Origin: Pythium myriotylum
Lineage: Eukaryota > Oomycota > Peronosporomycetes > Pythiales > Pythiaceae
Assembly: GCA_023091665.1 (NCBI GenBank)
Contig: JALJCQ010000013.1
Span: 868,001 to 932,000 of the forward strand
Reading direction: 5' to 3'
Length of the DNA stretch: 64,000 nucleotides
The notes beneath the pieces are model-generated. The model was not told the DNA's origin. It did no database searches and worked only from the letters and a program-made list of their open reading frames with translations. How positions within the stretch are numbered: position 1 is the stretch's first letter; the number at the start of each line of letters is the position of its first letter. The translations under genes were made by a program, and so were the position numbers. Of this stretch, positions 21,576-34,319 are shown piece by piece.

Positions 21576-22138
21576 GGAAATGATGGAGCGGAGCCATCGC
21601 CAGCGGGAGTAAAAAGCCCGGATTGCTCGTTCCCGCTTGAAGCGCGTGGACCCAGGATGTGGACGCGGAGACGGGGCGGTGCATGTTTCTCCGGAATGCG
21701 TTCGCCCCGTCACGCGATCTCGTCGCTGGCGGCCGATGCCATATAAATCCATAGAGGTTGTCCGCCCCGTGATTGTCCGTGGATTAAGCTCGAACAGCGG
21801 GTTCTTTTTTCCTGCGGTAATCTAGTTTCGGAGGAGCGTCGGTCGGCGCACCTGGCGTGGAAAGCGGTTAGGGTTCTGGCGACGGGGAGTGCGTGGCAAG
21901 CGAGACCTCATGGTGGTCGCGCTTTGGTGGCGAGACAAGGGGCGTGGACTAAATTTTCCCCTCCCCCCTTCGTTGGGCCGGTCAGATGGAGTGGGCGCAA
22001 CACATCTCAGCGTCTGTGACGGCCCCAGAGCCCCATTCTCCTCGTTCTCCGCGGGCCTCGCTCGCCGCTGACTCTCCGGCCCATTCTTCTTTCTCGGCTC
22101 GCGCAGAGACCTCCGCTCGCCGCCCCCGCCGCGCCACC

Positions 22139-24070
22139 ATGATGAACGACCACTTTTTCCGGCCGACCAACTCGTTGGTGTCGCCGCTGCTCACCGATCT
22201 CTACCAGATCACCATGTACGTCTAACCAACTTTTTGGTTAGGCTTGGAAGTTCCAAGCCTAACCAAAGTCGGACGCGGAACGAGTCTAACGTGGCGCGGA
22301 GCTGCTCACAGGGTCTACGCGTACTGGAAGGTCGGCCGGCAGAATGACCACGCGGTCTTCGACCTCTACTTCCGCAAGAACCCGTTCAAGGGCGAGTACA
22401 CGGTCTTCGCGGGGCTCGAGGAGGCGCTCGCGCTCATCAACGCCTTCCGCTTCACCGAGAGCGACATCGCGTACCTGCGCACGGTGCTCGCGGACGCCGA
22501 GGACGCGTTCTTCGAGTGGCTCGCGACCGTCGACTGCTCGGACGTCAAGGTCTACGCCATCAAGGAAGGCACGATCGTCTTCCCGCGCGTGCCGCTCGTG
22601 CGCATCGAAGGCAGCCTCGCGGTCGGCCAGCTGCTCGAGACGCCGCTGCTCAACCTGCTCAACTACGCGTCGCTCATCACGACCAACGCCACGCGCTTCA
22701 AGCGCGCCGCCGGCCCCGGCAAGAGCCTGCTCGAGTTTGGGCTGCGCCGCGCGCAAGGCCCCGACGGCGGCCTCAGCGCCTCGCGCTACTCGTACATGGC
22801 CGGCTTTGACGGCACGAGCAACGTGCTCGCCGGCAAGCTCCACGGCATCCCGATCAAGGGCACCCACGCCCACGCGTTTGTGCAGGCGCACATGTCGCTC
22901 GAGGACGTCAAGATCGCCACGCTCGACGGACACAACCTCTTTGACATCGCCATGAAGTACCGCCGCGAGCTCGACGCCATGCGCACCAACGACGTGAGTG
23001 CTTTGGAGTTGAGAATGCTCGGACGATATGGGAACGAGAAATGGCTCACGCGCTACTTTATCTGTGTTGACAGGGCGAACTGGCCGCGTTCTTGTCGTAC
23101 GCGATCGCCTTCCCCAAGACGTTCCTCGCGCTCGTCGACACGTACGACACGCTGACGGTACGAAGCTCGGTCTCATGACTTCCTGATAGTCTTGGTGAGA
23201 TCTAATTCAATGTCTCTCTCTCTCTCGACAGTCGGGCGTGCCCAACTTCCTCGCCGTCGCGCTCGCGCTCCACGAGATCGGCTACAAGCCCGTGGGCATT
23301 CGTCTCGACAGTGGCGATCTCGCCTATTTGTCCAAGGAGGCGCGCGCCATGTTTGTCGACGTGGCCGACCGCTACAAGATCGACTATTTCAAACGGCTGA
23401 GCATCACGGCGAGCAACGATATCAACGAAGCGGTGTTGAACTCGCTCAACGAGCAGGTCGGTGTACGTCGAGTGGCGCGCCCTGTAGTTGTGTCGAGTCA
23501 CGTGGACTGACATCATTTTTTGTATGGATTTTGTAGGGCCACGAAATCGACTCGTACGGCATTGGCACGCACCTCGTGACCTGCCAGGCGCAGCCGGCGC
23601 TCGGCATGGTGTACAAGCTCGTTGAGATCAACGGCTCGCCGCGCATCAAGCTGTCGCAGGACCCAAGCAAGGTGACGATCCCGGGCCGCAAGGAAGCCTA
23701 CCGATTGGTGGGCTCGAACGGCAGTCCGCTGCTGGATCTCATGATTGGATGCAACGAGAAGGCCCCCGAAGTCGGCAAGAAGCTGCTCTGCCGGAATCCT
23801 TTCGACGAGCTGCGTCGAGCGTACGTGACGCCGTCGGCTATTATCCCTCTCCACGAGCTCGTGTGGGACGGTCCGAACGGCGGCGTCGTGGGCACGCTGC
23901 CAACATTAGTGGAGCGTCGCCAGCACGTGGCAGCTCAGTTCGAGCTGATCCGAGAAGACGTCGTGCGCTCGCTAAATCCGACGCCGTACAAGGTCTCGGT
24001 CTCGTGCGAGCTGTACGACTTTATCCACGAGCTGTGGATGAAGGAGTTCCCAGTCCAAGAGCTCGAATGA
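22139..24070 (+). CDS. NAPRT: Nicotinate phosphoribosyltransferase
   Basis: Five exons: 22139-22215, 22312-22993, 23074-23157, 23232-23456 and 23537-24070, giving 533 residues. It makes nicotinate mononucleotide from nicotinate and PRPP, the first step of the Preiss-Handler route to NAD. Conserved blocks are [56 protein letters not shown] (in part), [20 protein letters not shown] and [16 protein letters not shown]; the length fits the eukaryotic enzyme (about 538). The start ATG sits in GCCACCATG. The donor of intron 4 is either GTCGGT (best family fit) or GTACGT six bases later, which would add two residues. Intron 1 carries a long hairpin (22233-22267). Confidence 0.93.
22233..22267. repeat. 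Perfect 17-bp inverted repeat with one-base centre inside NAPRT intron 1
   Basis: The left arm TTTGGTTAGGCTTGGAA (22233-22249) and right arm TTCCAAGCCTAACCAAA (22251-22267) are exact reverse complements around a single G. It occupies about a third of the 96-nt intron, starting 17 nt after the 5' splice site. Confidence 0.95.
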
Positions 24071-25141
24071 GAGGACGCCGGACGTATTCACGGCCTCTTT
24101 GGTTCTCGGAAAGCCGCCTCGACTGACGATCTTATTAAGCATATTCCCGAGCAGCGCAGCGAGAGCTTGGATAGGAACCAGAACCAGAGCAGAGGGATGC
24201 GTCCACTGATAGCGGCGGCCATCCTGGCCGGATTTTGGGCGATAGGTACTAGTTTTCTCCGTCTCCGACGATGAAATTATATTCTGACATGACAATACCA
24301 CCACGATCTCAGCGATGTACCTTATTCTATATCGCCGGTGTCGATGTGATGTGATGTGATTAATCAATCAGAGAGGTTGAGACCTGCAGCCATCATTATA
24401 TCTCCATCTCAGAACAGATGTGAATTAGGTGCTGTGTCTCACTCGACGGTTCTTTCGTTCAATTGCAATTCGACAATCTCCATAGCCGGATCCTGGAGGA
24501 CTTTGATGGCCGACATTGAATGTTCTTGTCACTGGGATTCGTTCGAGATGCAAATGGTAATTTTCCATTCTTACGAGTCGAAGTGGACCGAATCGAAGAG
24601 CACCACTTTGCCTGCATGCAACCCACAGAAATGCTTTTATCTCGTCAGAAAGTTGAATCTTTATGTCCTCGCAGGCCCAGACGAGGACAACCGATATTTG
24701 TCCTCTTCCGAAACCCGAAATTATGGGGGGTTCGGAAAGAATCGAACGGGAAACAATAGCGACCTCATCGCTGTTACTTGTGACCTCTACTGTCAGGTGA
24801 TCCGCAGGAATCGCGTCATATGACCGAGCCTAGTAGTGCGTGTTTAGTACCGAACAGATGTAGTTCGCTAGTCGTAGCGAAGCATGTGGATAACTCTTTG
24901 CTGCTGAGATTGACTAAAGGCAAATGGACACGCCAACAAAATGAACGCCCTCGTCAAACACCACGTAGTAGACGGAATTCTGTGTGAAGATGCAGCGCCC
25001 TCAGGCAAGGGCAGCCGGACAGCAACCTACAGATTTGATATTGTTGTGCTACACTAGCTGGGCACATTAAAACTAAACAGAGTCATGGTAGGACTTTATT
25101 GTCCTGGTCGCTTTGCTAGCGTCCAGTGTCATGTTCATAGT
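24071..25141. other. Intergenic region without a recognisable gene
   Basis: About 1.07 kb between the NAPRT stop and the TMEM18 stop (convergent genes). It is AT-richer than its neighbours and has a short GATGT tandem near 24343-24360. An open frame at 24356-24823 has no family resemblance and was not accepted. Confidence 0.5.
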
Positions 25142-25669
25142 TTATTCCTGGTGGTCTTTCTTCGCCTTCAACTGTTGCTTGAACTCGTGGCGCTTGACCT
25201 CGATGATCATCCCGACCATGCTCTTCATGCTGAGCAGCTAGATCCAAACAAAACGAAACCATCAGGCCTCCTTTACTCCCAATCAATGCCAACACTTTTT
25301 CGCAGCTCGGAGACCCACCAACTGGAAGAACCCGAGCGCGAGCAGTGGCCCGGCGTAAAAGATCCCGATGAAGACGCCGCGCTGGTCAAAGTACTGCTGC
25401 GTTGCGATGAGCTGCCAGTTGGCGCGCGCCCACGTGTTGAGTCGCTCGGTCACGAAGAGCAGCATGACGGTCGCGAGGAAGAGCGCGAACTGCAGGTAGA
25501 GCTGCTGGCGCGTGAGGAACACGACGGCGAAGAGCACGACGTGCAGCGAGAGCAGCCCGACGATCAGCGGCTCGGTCCAGTCGACCATCTCGTACCACTG
25601 CACCATCAGATGCGCGTACTTGTCGCGCAGCTCGCGCTGCAGCCGCGGCGCAAAGTCCGCCATGTCCAT
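25142..25669 (-). CDS. TMEM18: TMEM18 family membrane protein
   Basis: Two exons, complement of 25142-25237 and 25319-25669, giving 148 residues from MDMADFAPRL; the intron is 81 nt, GT-AG. Animal TMEM18 is about 140 residues. The conserved pattern is present: WYEMVDWTEPLIVGLLSLHV, a second membrane segment (LYLQFALFLATVMLLFVTERLN), NWQLIATQQYFDQRGVFIG, a third segment (FYAGPLLALGFFQL), then a charged C-terminal helix (MIIEVKRHEFKQQLKAKK). The family sits in the nuclear envelope with a basic tail; its biochemical role is unsettled. The start is chosen because GCGACCATGG is a good context and the family begins here. Confidence 0.9.
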
Positions 25670-25911
25670 GGTCGCCGCCAACGTTCCACGTGAGCTGCTC
25701 ACGGGCTCAAACTCTTCCGCAGTGCGAGAAACAGGTGATACCAGGTGATTATATTCCAAAACGAGGTGATATTATGAGAAATGTAGCCATGATCGGCCCC
25801 GTAGCCCTTTTACCTCGTCGCAAAGCACTTTTGTTTTCTCGTTCTGCTCCTTGACGGCACTCGACGATCTGTCCGCCAAGTGCCGCCCACAGTTTCGACC
25901 TTCACGAGAAA

Positions 25912-26730
25912 ATGGATTACGACACAGAGCTACTGGAAGATCCTTGCTGGGTGATCGGACTCACTGTCGCCGCCGCTGTCGCGTGGTCATGCGCTATGGT
26001 CGGTACTTCCATCCGCCTTTGCACCATAGAAAATACCTGGCAAGCGATCGCGTCTTCGGCAGGTTTCAAGTCGGCGCCATCGCTACCTGGAGTCGTACAT
26101 GATGAAAGATTGTTTCTCCTGGAGGGGTTCCTGCTGGATGTTGCATTTTATTTCTTCATGGATGGATACATCGGATTGGCCGCGTTGGTCGTGGGAATTG
26201 CATTCCTCGCAGCGCTCACTGATTTCTACCACATGCGATCTATTGAATGCCCAACGCAAGAGGCTGCCTCAACGCTTGTCGACCAAGTTCTACCCGTCTC
26301 TCACTTTAATCGAGAGGTTTGTATCAAGTGGTGCCGATCCACTCACGCGATCAGTGTGGCGCTCCAGGAAGAAAAGTGCTGGGCCACACCGGCATCACCA
26401 TACGATGCGATTTCATCCGATCAACTGTTTGAGGTTGGTATGTGGTGCTCACAAGCCATCGAGGAGTTTGTCTTCTTCCCCAACATGACTCGTGCCGGGA
26501 TCAGTCCGTTTACCACTCTGGCTTCGCCAGATTATCGCGGGGACAAGTGCGTTGCATTCGTTGATGAAATAAGTGCGCTGCAGCTTGCTATATTCGTATG
26601 GCCGGTGATGTGCGGCTTGTTATTGGTGCTTACACTTCGTCGGGCGGTGTCCAACCGCATGCGGCGAGTTGAACTGACGCAGCGCAATACTACATATCGG
26701 ACATTCGAGAACCCTCAGGCACCTGTGTGA
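25912..26730 (+). CDS. Four-pass membrane protein with tetraspanin-like layout, unknown function
   Basis: Intronless, 272 residues. Hydrophobic segments lie at about residues 11-33, 66-84, 85-104 and 222-244. There is a large loop of about 120 residues between the third and fourth segments containing several cysteines (for example near 112, 136, 140, 155, 178, 212), and a short basic C-terminal tail (RRAVSNRMRRVELTQR). This is the arrangement of tetraspanins, but the CCG motif of that family is not seen, so the name is only descriptive. It starts 242 nt from the divergent TMEM18 start. Confidence 0.6.
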   Translation: MDYDTELLEDPCWVIGLTVAAAVAWSCAMVGTSIRLCTIENTWQAIASSAGFKSAPSLPGVVHDERLFLLEGFLLDVAFYFFMDGYIGLAALVVGIAFLAALTDFYHMRSIECPTQEAASTLVDQVLPVSHFNREVCIKWCRSTHAISVALQEEKCWATPASPYDAISSDQLFEVGMWCSQAIEEFVFFPNMTRAGISPFTTLASPDYRGDKCVAFVDEISALQLAIFVWPVMCGLLLVLTLRRAVSNRMRRVELTQRNTTYRTFENPQAPV

Positions 26731-27000
26731 ACCAAGACAAGAGTGTGTCAAGTCGTATGTGCACAGGCAGATTTCTCGCGAGCGCTGATGCTGCAGTGAT
26801 GGTGAGAAAAAGAATAAGCAGGTGAATACTTACTGAAATTTCTAAACAATATCTGCTCGACGATGTGTCTCCTTACTTGTCTGGAACCATAAGACCGTCA
26901 GATCCATGCTAAACCTCATAGACGGAAGGCATCAAGCACCCAGAAGGGTTGAGAACTCGAGAACTCTCAAAGAGAACACGTTTATGACGTTGTTTGTGTG

Positions 27001-27870
27001 CTAGTCTTCCTTGTACTCGTCGCCCATCGCCTCTTCGATCATGCCCTTGAGTTCCAGCCTACCGCGCACAAGACATCAGCCACTACCTCCTTTTCACTTC
27101 TGCATGAAAAGCCCACAGTACCGAATCTCCGTGACTTCGTCGCCCTGCAGCACGTCCTTGACGAACTTGGCCTCGACGCGCATCTGCACCATCTCGAGCG
27201 CGCCACGCAGCACACCGCAGAGCACGTTCGAGTACCAAAGCACGCCGTAGGCGCTCGGCGGGAGCTCCACAAACTCGGTGAGCGGGTTCTCGTAGATGAG
27301 CAGGCTGCAGGCGTTGCCCTCGGCGTTCCACTGGGCCACTTCGGTCGTGATACCGAGAAACATCTTGAACGCCACCTTGGCGATCACCTCGGCCGTCTCG
27401 CGGAAATCTGAGCAGTTGCTCACGCCCGACTTGGCCAGGAACTCGTCGATCAGGCGGATGCCGATGTTGTAGCCCCTACAAGCAAGCACGTACATACACG
27501 TGAGCTCCTCGAGAATAGTACTATTCCCACCACACAAAAAGCCATCTTGCATCTTGTCGAGCTGCTGGTTCACGGCCTTGAGGTCTTCGTAGTCCTTGAT
27601 CAGCTGCGCGACGACACGGCGTCAACGTCTATACAGTATGCAGCCGCTTCGCTGCGACGTGGGCGCGCACCTGCGTGACCATCGTGCCGTACGTGAGCGC
27701 GAAGAGCTCGCCGTTCTGCGCGTCGTAAGTCGCGACGGAGAGCGCGTTAGACGCCGGAATTTCGCAGAGCGCTCGGCAGAGGCGTCGTGCAGAGGCAAAC
27801 GCACCACTTTGCTCATTTTGGACCACGAGAGCTCGCCCAGGCGCTGGTGCGGAGGACGCGTCGTCGCCAT
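27001..27870 (-). CDS. TRAPPC3: TRAPP complex subunit 3 (Bet3)
   Basis: Five exons, complement of 27001-27058, 27122-27475, 27551-27603, 27671-27715 and 27805-27870, giving 191 residues. TRAPPC3 is a core tethering subunit for ER-Golgi traffic and part of the Rab1 exchange factor. Diagnostic blocks are NGELFALTYGTMVTQ, QLDKMGYNIGIRLIDEFLA, NPLTEFVELP, LWYSNVLCGVLRGALEMVQM and DEVTEIR. The join DKM|GYNIG needs a GC-AG intron (27476-27550, donor GCAAGA), which restores the conserved sequence exactly. The short N-terminal exon (MATTRPPHQR...) is less conserved and less certain. Confidence 0.9.
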
Positions 27871-28130
27871 TTCGGACTGTCGGAGTTTGTGGAAGTGTGA
27901 AAAGAAAGATAAGGGGAGAGTGATATCCTGCTAAGTACGGATATTACAAGGGAGTGCGTATCTTCAGGAGGCGCTCGCGACCAACATGTCGACGTGTTCA
28001 GGCGACGACGAGAGGCGAGTTCTACTTAAACAATCGATTCAAAGACCTCGAAGTAAGCGTGACTTGAGCTTCAGCAACTTGTACAAGTTTAAACAGAGCA
28101 GAGGCATTTCTCTCCAAGATCTTTTTGCCA

Positions 28131-28511
28131 TTAGGTCTCGGTTGTCTTGGTCACCGCTTCGATGTGATGCCCGTCGGGATCCACCAAAAAAGCGGCGTAG
28201 TAGTGCTCTCCGTAGTCGGGACGAAGCCCTGGCTTCCCATTGTCCTGGCCGCCGACTCGCAATGCCGCTGCGTGGAACTCGTCGACGGCTGCGCGTGTGG
28301 TCGCAGCAAACGCGAGATGGAATCCGTCCCCGGGAGCGAGTGCAGGCGATCGCAACTTGATGCAGAACATGTCTTTATCATCTTCCACGCCGTATCCGAT
28401 CGCCGTATCATCCTCAAACACGCGGCGATACCCTAGTGCTCCGAGAGCGGCATCGTAGAAGCGCCCACTCGTTGTGAGGTCGGCGACAGCGAACGAGACG
28501 TGGTGCAGCAT
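28131..28511 (-). CDS. VOC superfamily (glyoxalase/bleomycin resistance-fold) protein
   Basis: Intronless, 126 residues. The beta-alpha-beta-beta-beta repeats of the vicinal oxygen chelate fold are recognisable: LHHVSFAVADLTTSGRFYDA with a metal-ligand His near the start, FHLAFAATTRAAVDEFHAAA with the second His, and EHYYAAFLVDPDGHHIEAV at the C-terminus. It resembles small single-domain proteins common in bacteria and fungi. The substrate is unknown, and lateral origin is possible but not shown by this sequence alone. Confidence 0.8.
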   Translation of the reverse strand: MLHHVSFAVADLTTSGRFYDAALGALGYRRVFEDDTAIGYGVEDDKDMFCIKLRSPALAPGDGFHLAFAATTRAAVDEFHAAALRVGGQDNGKPGLRPDYGEHYYAAFLVDPDGHHIEAVTKTTET

Positions 28512-28919
28512 ACTGCGCAGGTTTGATTCTGAAGCGCTGCTTGGAAGGAGACTTGGATAACGTGTTCACTGCATCATTGCACTTGAACATGTTGCACTGA
28601 TTTTACTTCACGCGAATGATCCCATGTTCACGACATCATTGCGCATCTCCCCTTGGAGTCCACATTCGGGATTGGAGTGCGAGAAGTGACGGCATGAATG
28701 TGCGTCACCGAACAATGAAAAGCAACAAGGGGTACCCATGAGGCGGAAATCAACCGAGTGTCATTCAATGATGAATTCTTCTGTCGTGAGAGAGAGAGAG
28801 TCCACTAGGATTTTCACCAAGCGTTGTGATGGCGAGTACCTGGTACTCCGTTTCGTTCTCGGTCAAGCTTTGAGACATACGGATCGATGTTTTAAGGCCG
28901 CTGAACTGAATGGTGACAG
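28512..28919. other. Intergenic region, nothing recognised
   Basis: About 400 nt between the VOC gene start and the PAN-like frame. No conserved frame or RNA gene was seen; it should hold the VOC promoter. Confidence 0.4.
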
Positions 28920-29402
28920 ATGAACCCTCTTCCACAATTCAAATCAGTCACAGGTTACGCAATACTCCAAACTGTGGACGGCTGTCTTCTGCAAGATGCC
29001 CCCAACCCGTACGCCAAGTACGTAAAGGCCATTGTCGTGACTGTCACGACGCAGTCAAAATACGGCGGCAAGGTCTGTCCTACCAGCACAAAGCCGAGCG
29101 AGATCTGCTGGTGTCCCCCGGGCGACGCCTCCTACGAGCAGTGCGTAGCTGCGCTCGCGCGCTCGTACCTTCCAGAAGATGGAGTCTCATACGGATACTC
29201 TCCGCTCGGGTTGGTTCTTGATGTTTCGCTGTGGCAATGTATCAACAAATGTGCCGACACGACCAACTGTGTGGGCTACTACTTTGTGCATGGCGGCGGT
29301 GGTTTGGGTAGCTGCTACTATTACAAACTACGGATCGGAGGCTCTTCTTCGCAACCGTCTGTCGTCACGGGCCTTATCCGGAACCCGAAGCTTTCGCTCT
29401 AG
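28920..29402 (+). CDS. Cysteine-rich protein with PAN/apple-like segment, possibly incomplete
   Basis: An ATG-initiated frame of 160 residues. The stretch LWQCINKCADTTNCVGYYF...GSCYYYK has the Cys spacing of PAN/apple domains, common in oomycete secreted adhesins. There is no signal peptide, and ATG lies directly after an acceptor-like ACAG, so an upstream exon may be missing. It could be a fragment of a larger gene. The proposed function, carbohydrate or protein binding, is by analogy only. Confidence 0.45.
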   Translation: MNPLPQFKSVTGYAILQTVDGCLLQDAPNPYAKYVKAIVVTVTTQSKYGGKVCPTSTKPSEICWCPPGDASYEQCVAALARSYLPEDGVSYGYSPLGLVLDVSLWQCINKCADTTNCVGYYFVHGGGGLGSCYYYKLRIGGSSSQPSVVTGLIRNPKLSL

Positions 29403-29836
29403 TAGTGGATTTCGCCGAGTGCTATGGGCCGATGGAAGCAACGGAGTCCACGTGTATTGCTCAATACTGTCCAACGAGTTTCGTACAGAAGGAGAGTTTC
29501 GCCTTCTTGTGCATAAACAGGCGATATCTCCTTGATCTCCTTGAGACCAGAAGGGACGGTATGATTGTCTGTGACTCACCGATGATCCATTCGAAATGCT
29601 GACAGACTGTGATCGTTTTGACGTGGCTTCCACGTAGTCTCTCCCTCGACTTTCAGCTGCTGGGTTGAGTGTGATACATTCTAGGAACCTAGAACCACAC
29701 AAATACTCCACATTTCGAAGAAGCAGACTATATAACCAATGCCTCGCCAGCTTCCACTGTTCATTTAGTTCTCTACAAACTTGGCCTCCCACTCAGCAGT
29801 CAAAGAGGGGTCCCACAATGGAGGCTTTCGTGCGCT
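29403..29836. other. Intergenic region, nothing recognised
   Basis: About 430 nt between the PAN-like stop and the 3' end of the convergent FAN gene. Only short frames without family resemblance are present. Confidence 0.4.
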
Positions 29837-33336
<3,500 letters not shown>

Positions 33337-33872
33337 TTCTCCGCCGGAACGCGCGCTCTCGAGACGCGAGCGGCACCGTCGTGAAGCGGAAGGAGAGCTC
33401 TACAAGCGCGTGGGCTTGTCACTGGCGCTGGCGTCGCGTGGGAGGAGCTACGGGCGCGCGAAGAGCGGCGTCGTGAGATGGCGCTCACAGCCGTGGTGGC
33501 TTCCTTCTGCAGTGATAGGGGAAGGGAGGTTTCCGTCAATTTTTGTCAGTCAGGTACTGATACAAGTGAGCTCTCGACGTAATGTTGCACGAACACTCTG
33601 TCACTCTTGCGAGGGAGGATGCCTAAGTTGCGGAAAGCGCGCCAGATGTGCATAGAGAGAAACGATGGCGAGGATCCTCGGCGCTGTATGACTGCGTGCA
33701 TTCGCTCTAGTATCCCTCCACTACCATCGATATCACTGCCCTGCGTATCCTTCATCACCTAGCCGCTCGAACCAGCGGCAACAGCGGCGGTTCCTTCTCG
33801 TGCTCTAGCTGTAAAACCACTCGTCTTTGCTGGCCTGGTCCGTCGTCGCTCCCCCGTCGTTCTCCTGTCCGT
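33337..33872. other. Intergenic region between FAN and LSM6
   Basis: About 535 nt between the FAN start and the LSM6 stop, both on the minus strand. It includes a 70-codon ATG frame (complement 33546-33758) with no family resemblance. It probably holds the FAN promoter and 5' leader. Confidence 0.4.
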
Positions 33873-34178
33873 CTACTTGGCCGCAGCAATGTACAACACT
33901 GCCAGACCCTTTGAGTTAACATGCGCCGTGCTTGTTCGCTCAGTAGCCTCCACAAAAAACGCACCGTTGTTGCCGCGGATGAAGCAGTCGCCGTACTGCG
34001 CCTTGAGCTGGCCGTTCACGTACTCGTGGGTCTGCTCCATCGCGATGTTCATGAAACCGTCGAGGCACGCGAGCACGCCCTTGTACTCGACGCCGTTGTT
34101 GAGCTTGACCTCCACGGGCCGCCCGAGCACGCTCTTGAGAAAGTCCGACGGCGTGCGCTTGGTCGGCTGCTCCTCCAT
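33873..34178 (-). CDS. LSM6: U6 snRNA-associated Sm-like protein LSm6
   Basis: Two exons, complement of 33873-33898 and 33965-34178, giving 79 residues against 80 in human. The Sm1 motif (PVEVKLNNGVEYKGVLACLDGFMNIAM) and Sm2 motif (FIRGNNVLYIA) are intact. The junction GNN|VLYI fixes the acceptor at CTGGCAG. LSm6 is part of the Lsm1-7 ring (mRNA decay) and the Lsm2-8 ring (U6 snRNP). The start is MEEQPTKRTPSDF at 34178. It is divergent from the DDX42 gene 141 nt away. Confidence 0.95.
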   Translation of the reverse strand: MEEQPTKRTPSDFLKSVLGRPVEVKLNNGVEYKGVLACLDGFMNIAMEQTHEYVNGQLKAQYGDCFIRGNNGAFFVEATERTSTAHVNSKGLAVLYIAAAK

Positions 34179-34319
34179 GATCTTCTCGCTGCTTTTTCTC
34201 TCAAGTCCGATACTGAGCAGCTCCCCACAAGAGTTCGCCGGCACCAAAAATCGATTTTTGGAGTGGATTTTATCCACTTTCAATTTCCGCCGGTGGAGCG
34301 TTTGGCTCTCAACGCAACC
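34179..34319. promoter_or_regulatory. Short divergent promoter between LSM6 and DDX42
   Basis: 141 nt separate two start codons on opposite strands, so both genes must share or abut their promoters here. The stretch includes a near-palindromic AAAATCGATTTTTGG near 34246-34261. No factor is assigned. Confidence 0.5.

Larger units (their letters stand above)
20585..22138. promoter_or_regulatory. Long GC-rich divergent intergenic region between BFR1-like and NAPRT genes
   Basis: 1.55 kb between two divergent start codons with no convincing gene. It contains a 14-nt tandem duplication (21086-21113), two copies of a 10-nt palindrome (21186-21208) and a (GA)11 run (21554-21575). Open frames here overlap each other on both strands and resemble no family. 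A shared control region is inferred. Confidence 0.45.

Noticed and set aside
22286..23176. 296-codon frame antisense to NAPRT
   Set aside because: Shadow of strongly biased coding DNA; it crosses NAPRT exon borders without conserved motifs.
24356..24823. 155-codon frame in the NAPRT/TMEM18 gap
   Set aside because: No recognisable domain, no splice support, and overlapping frames of similar length.
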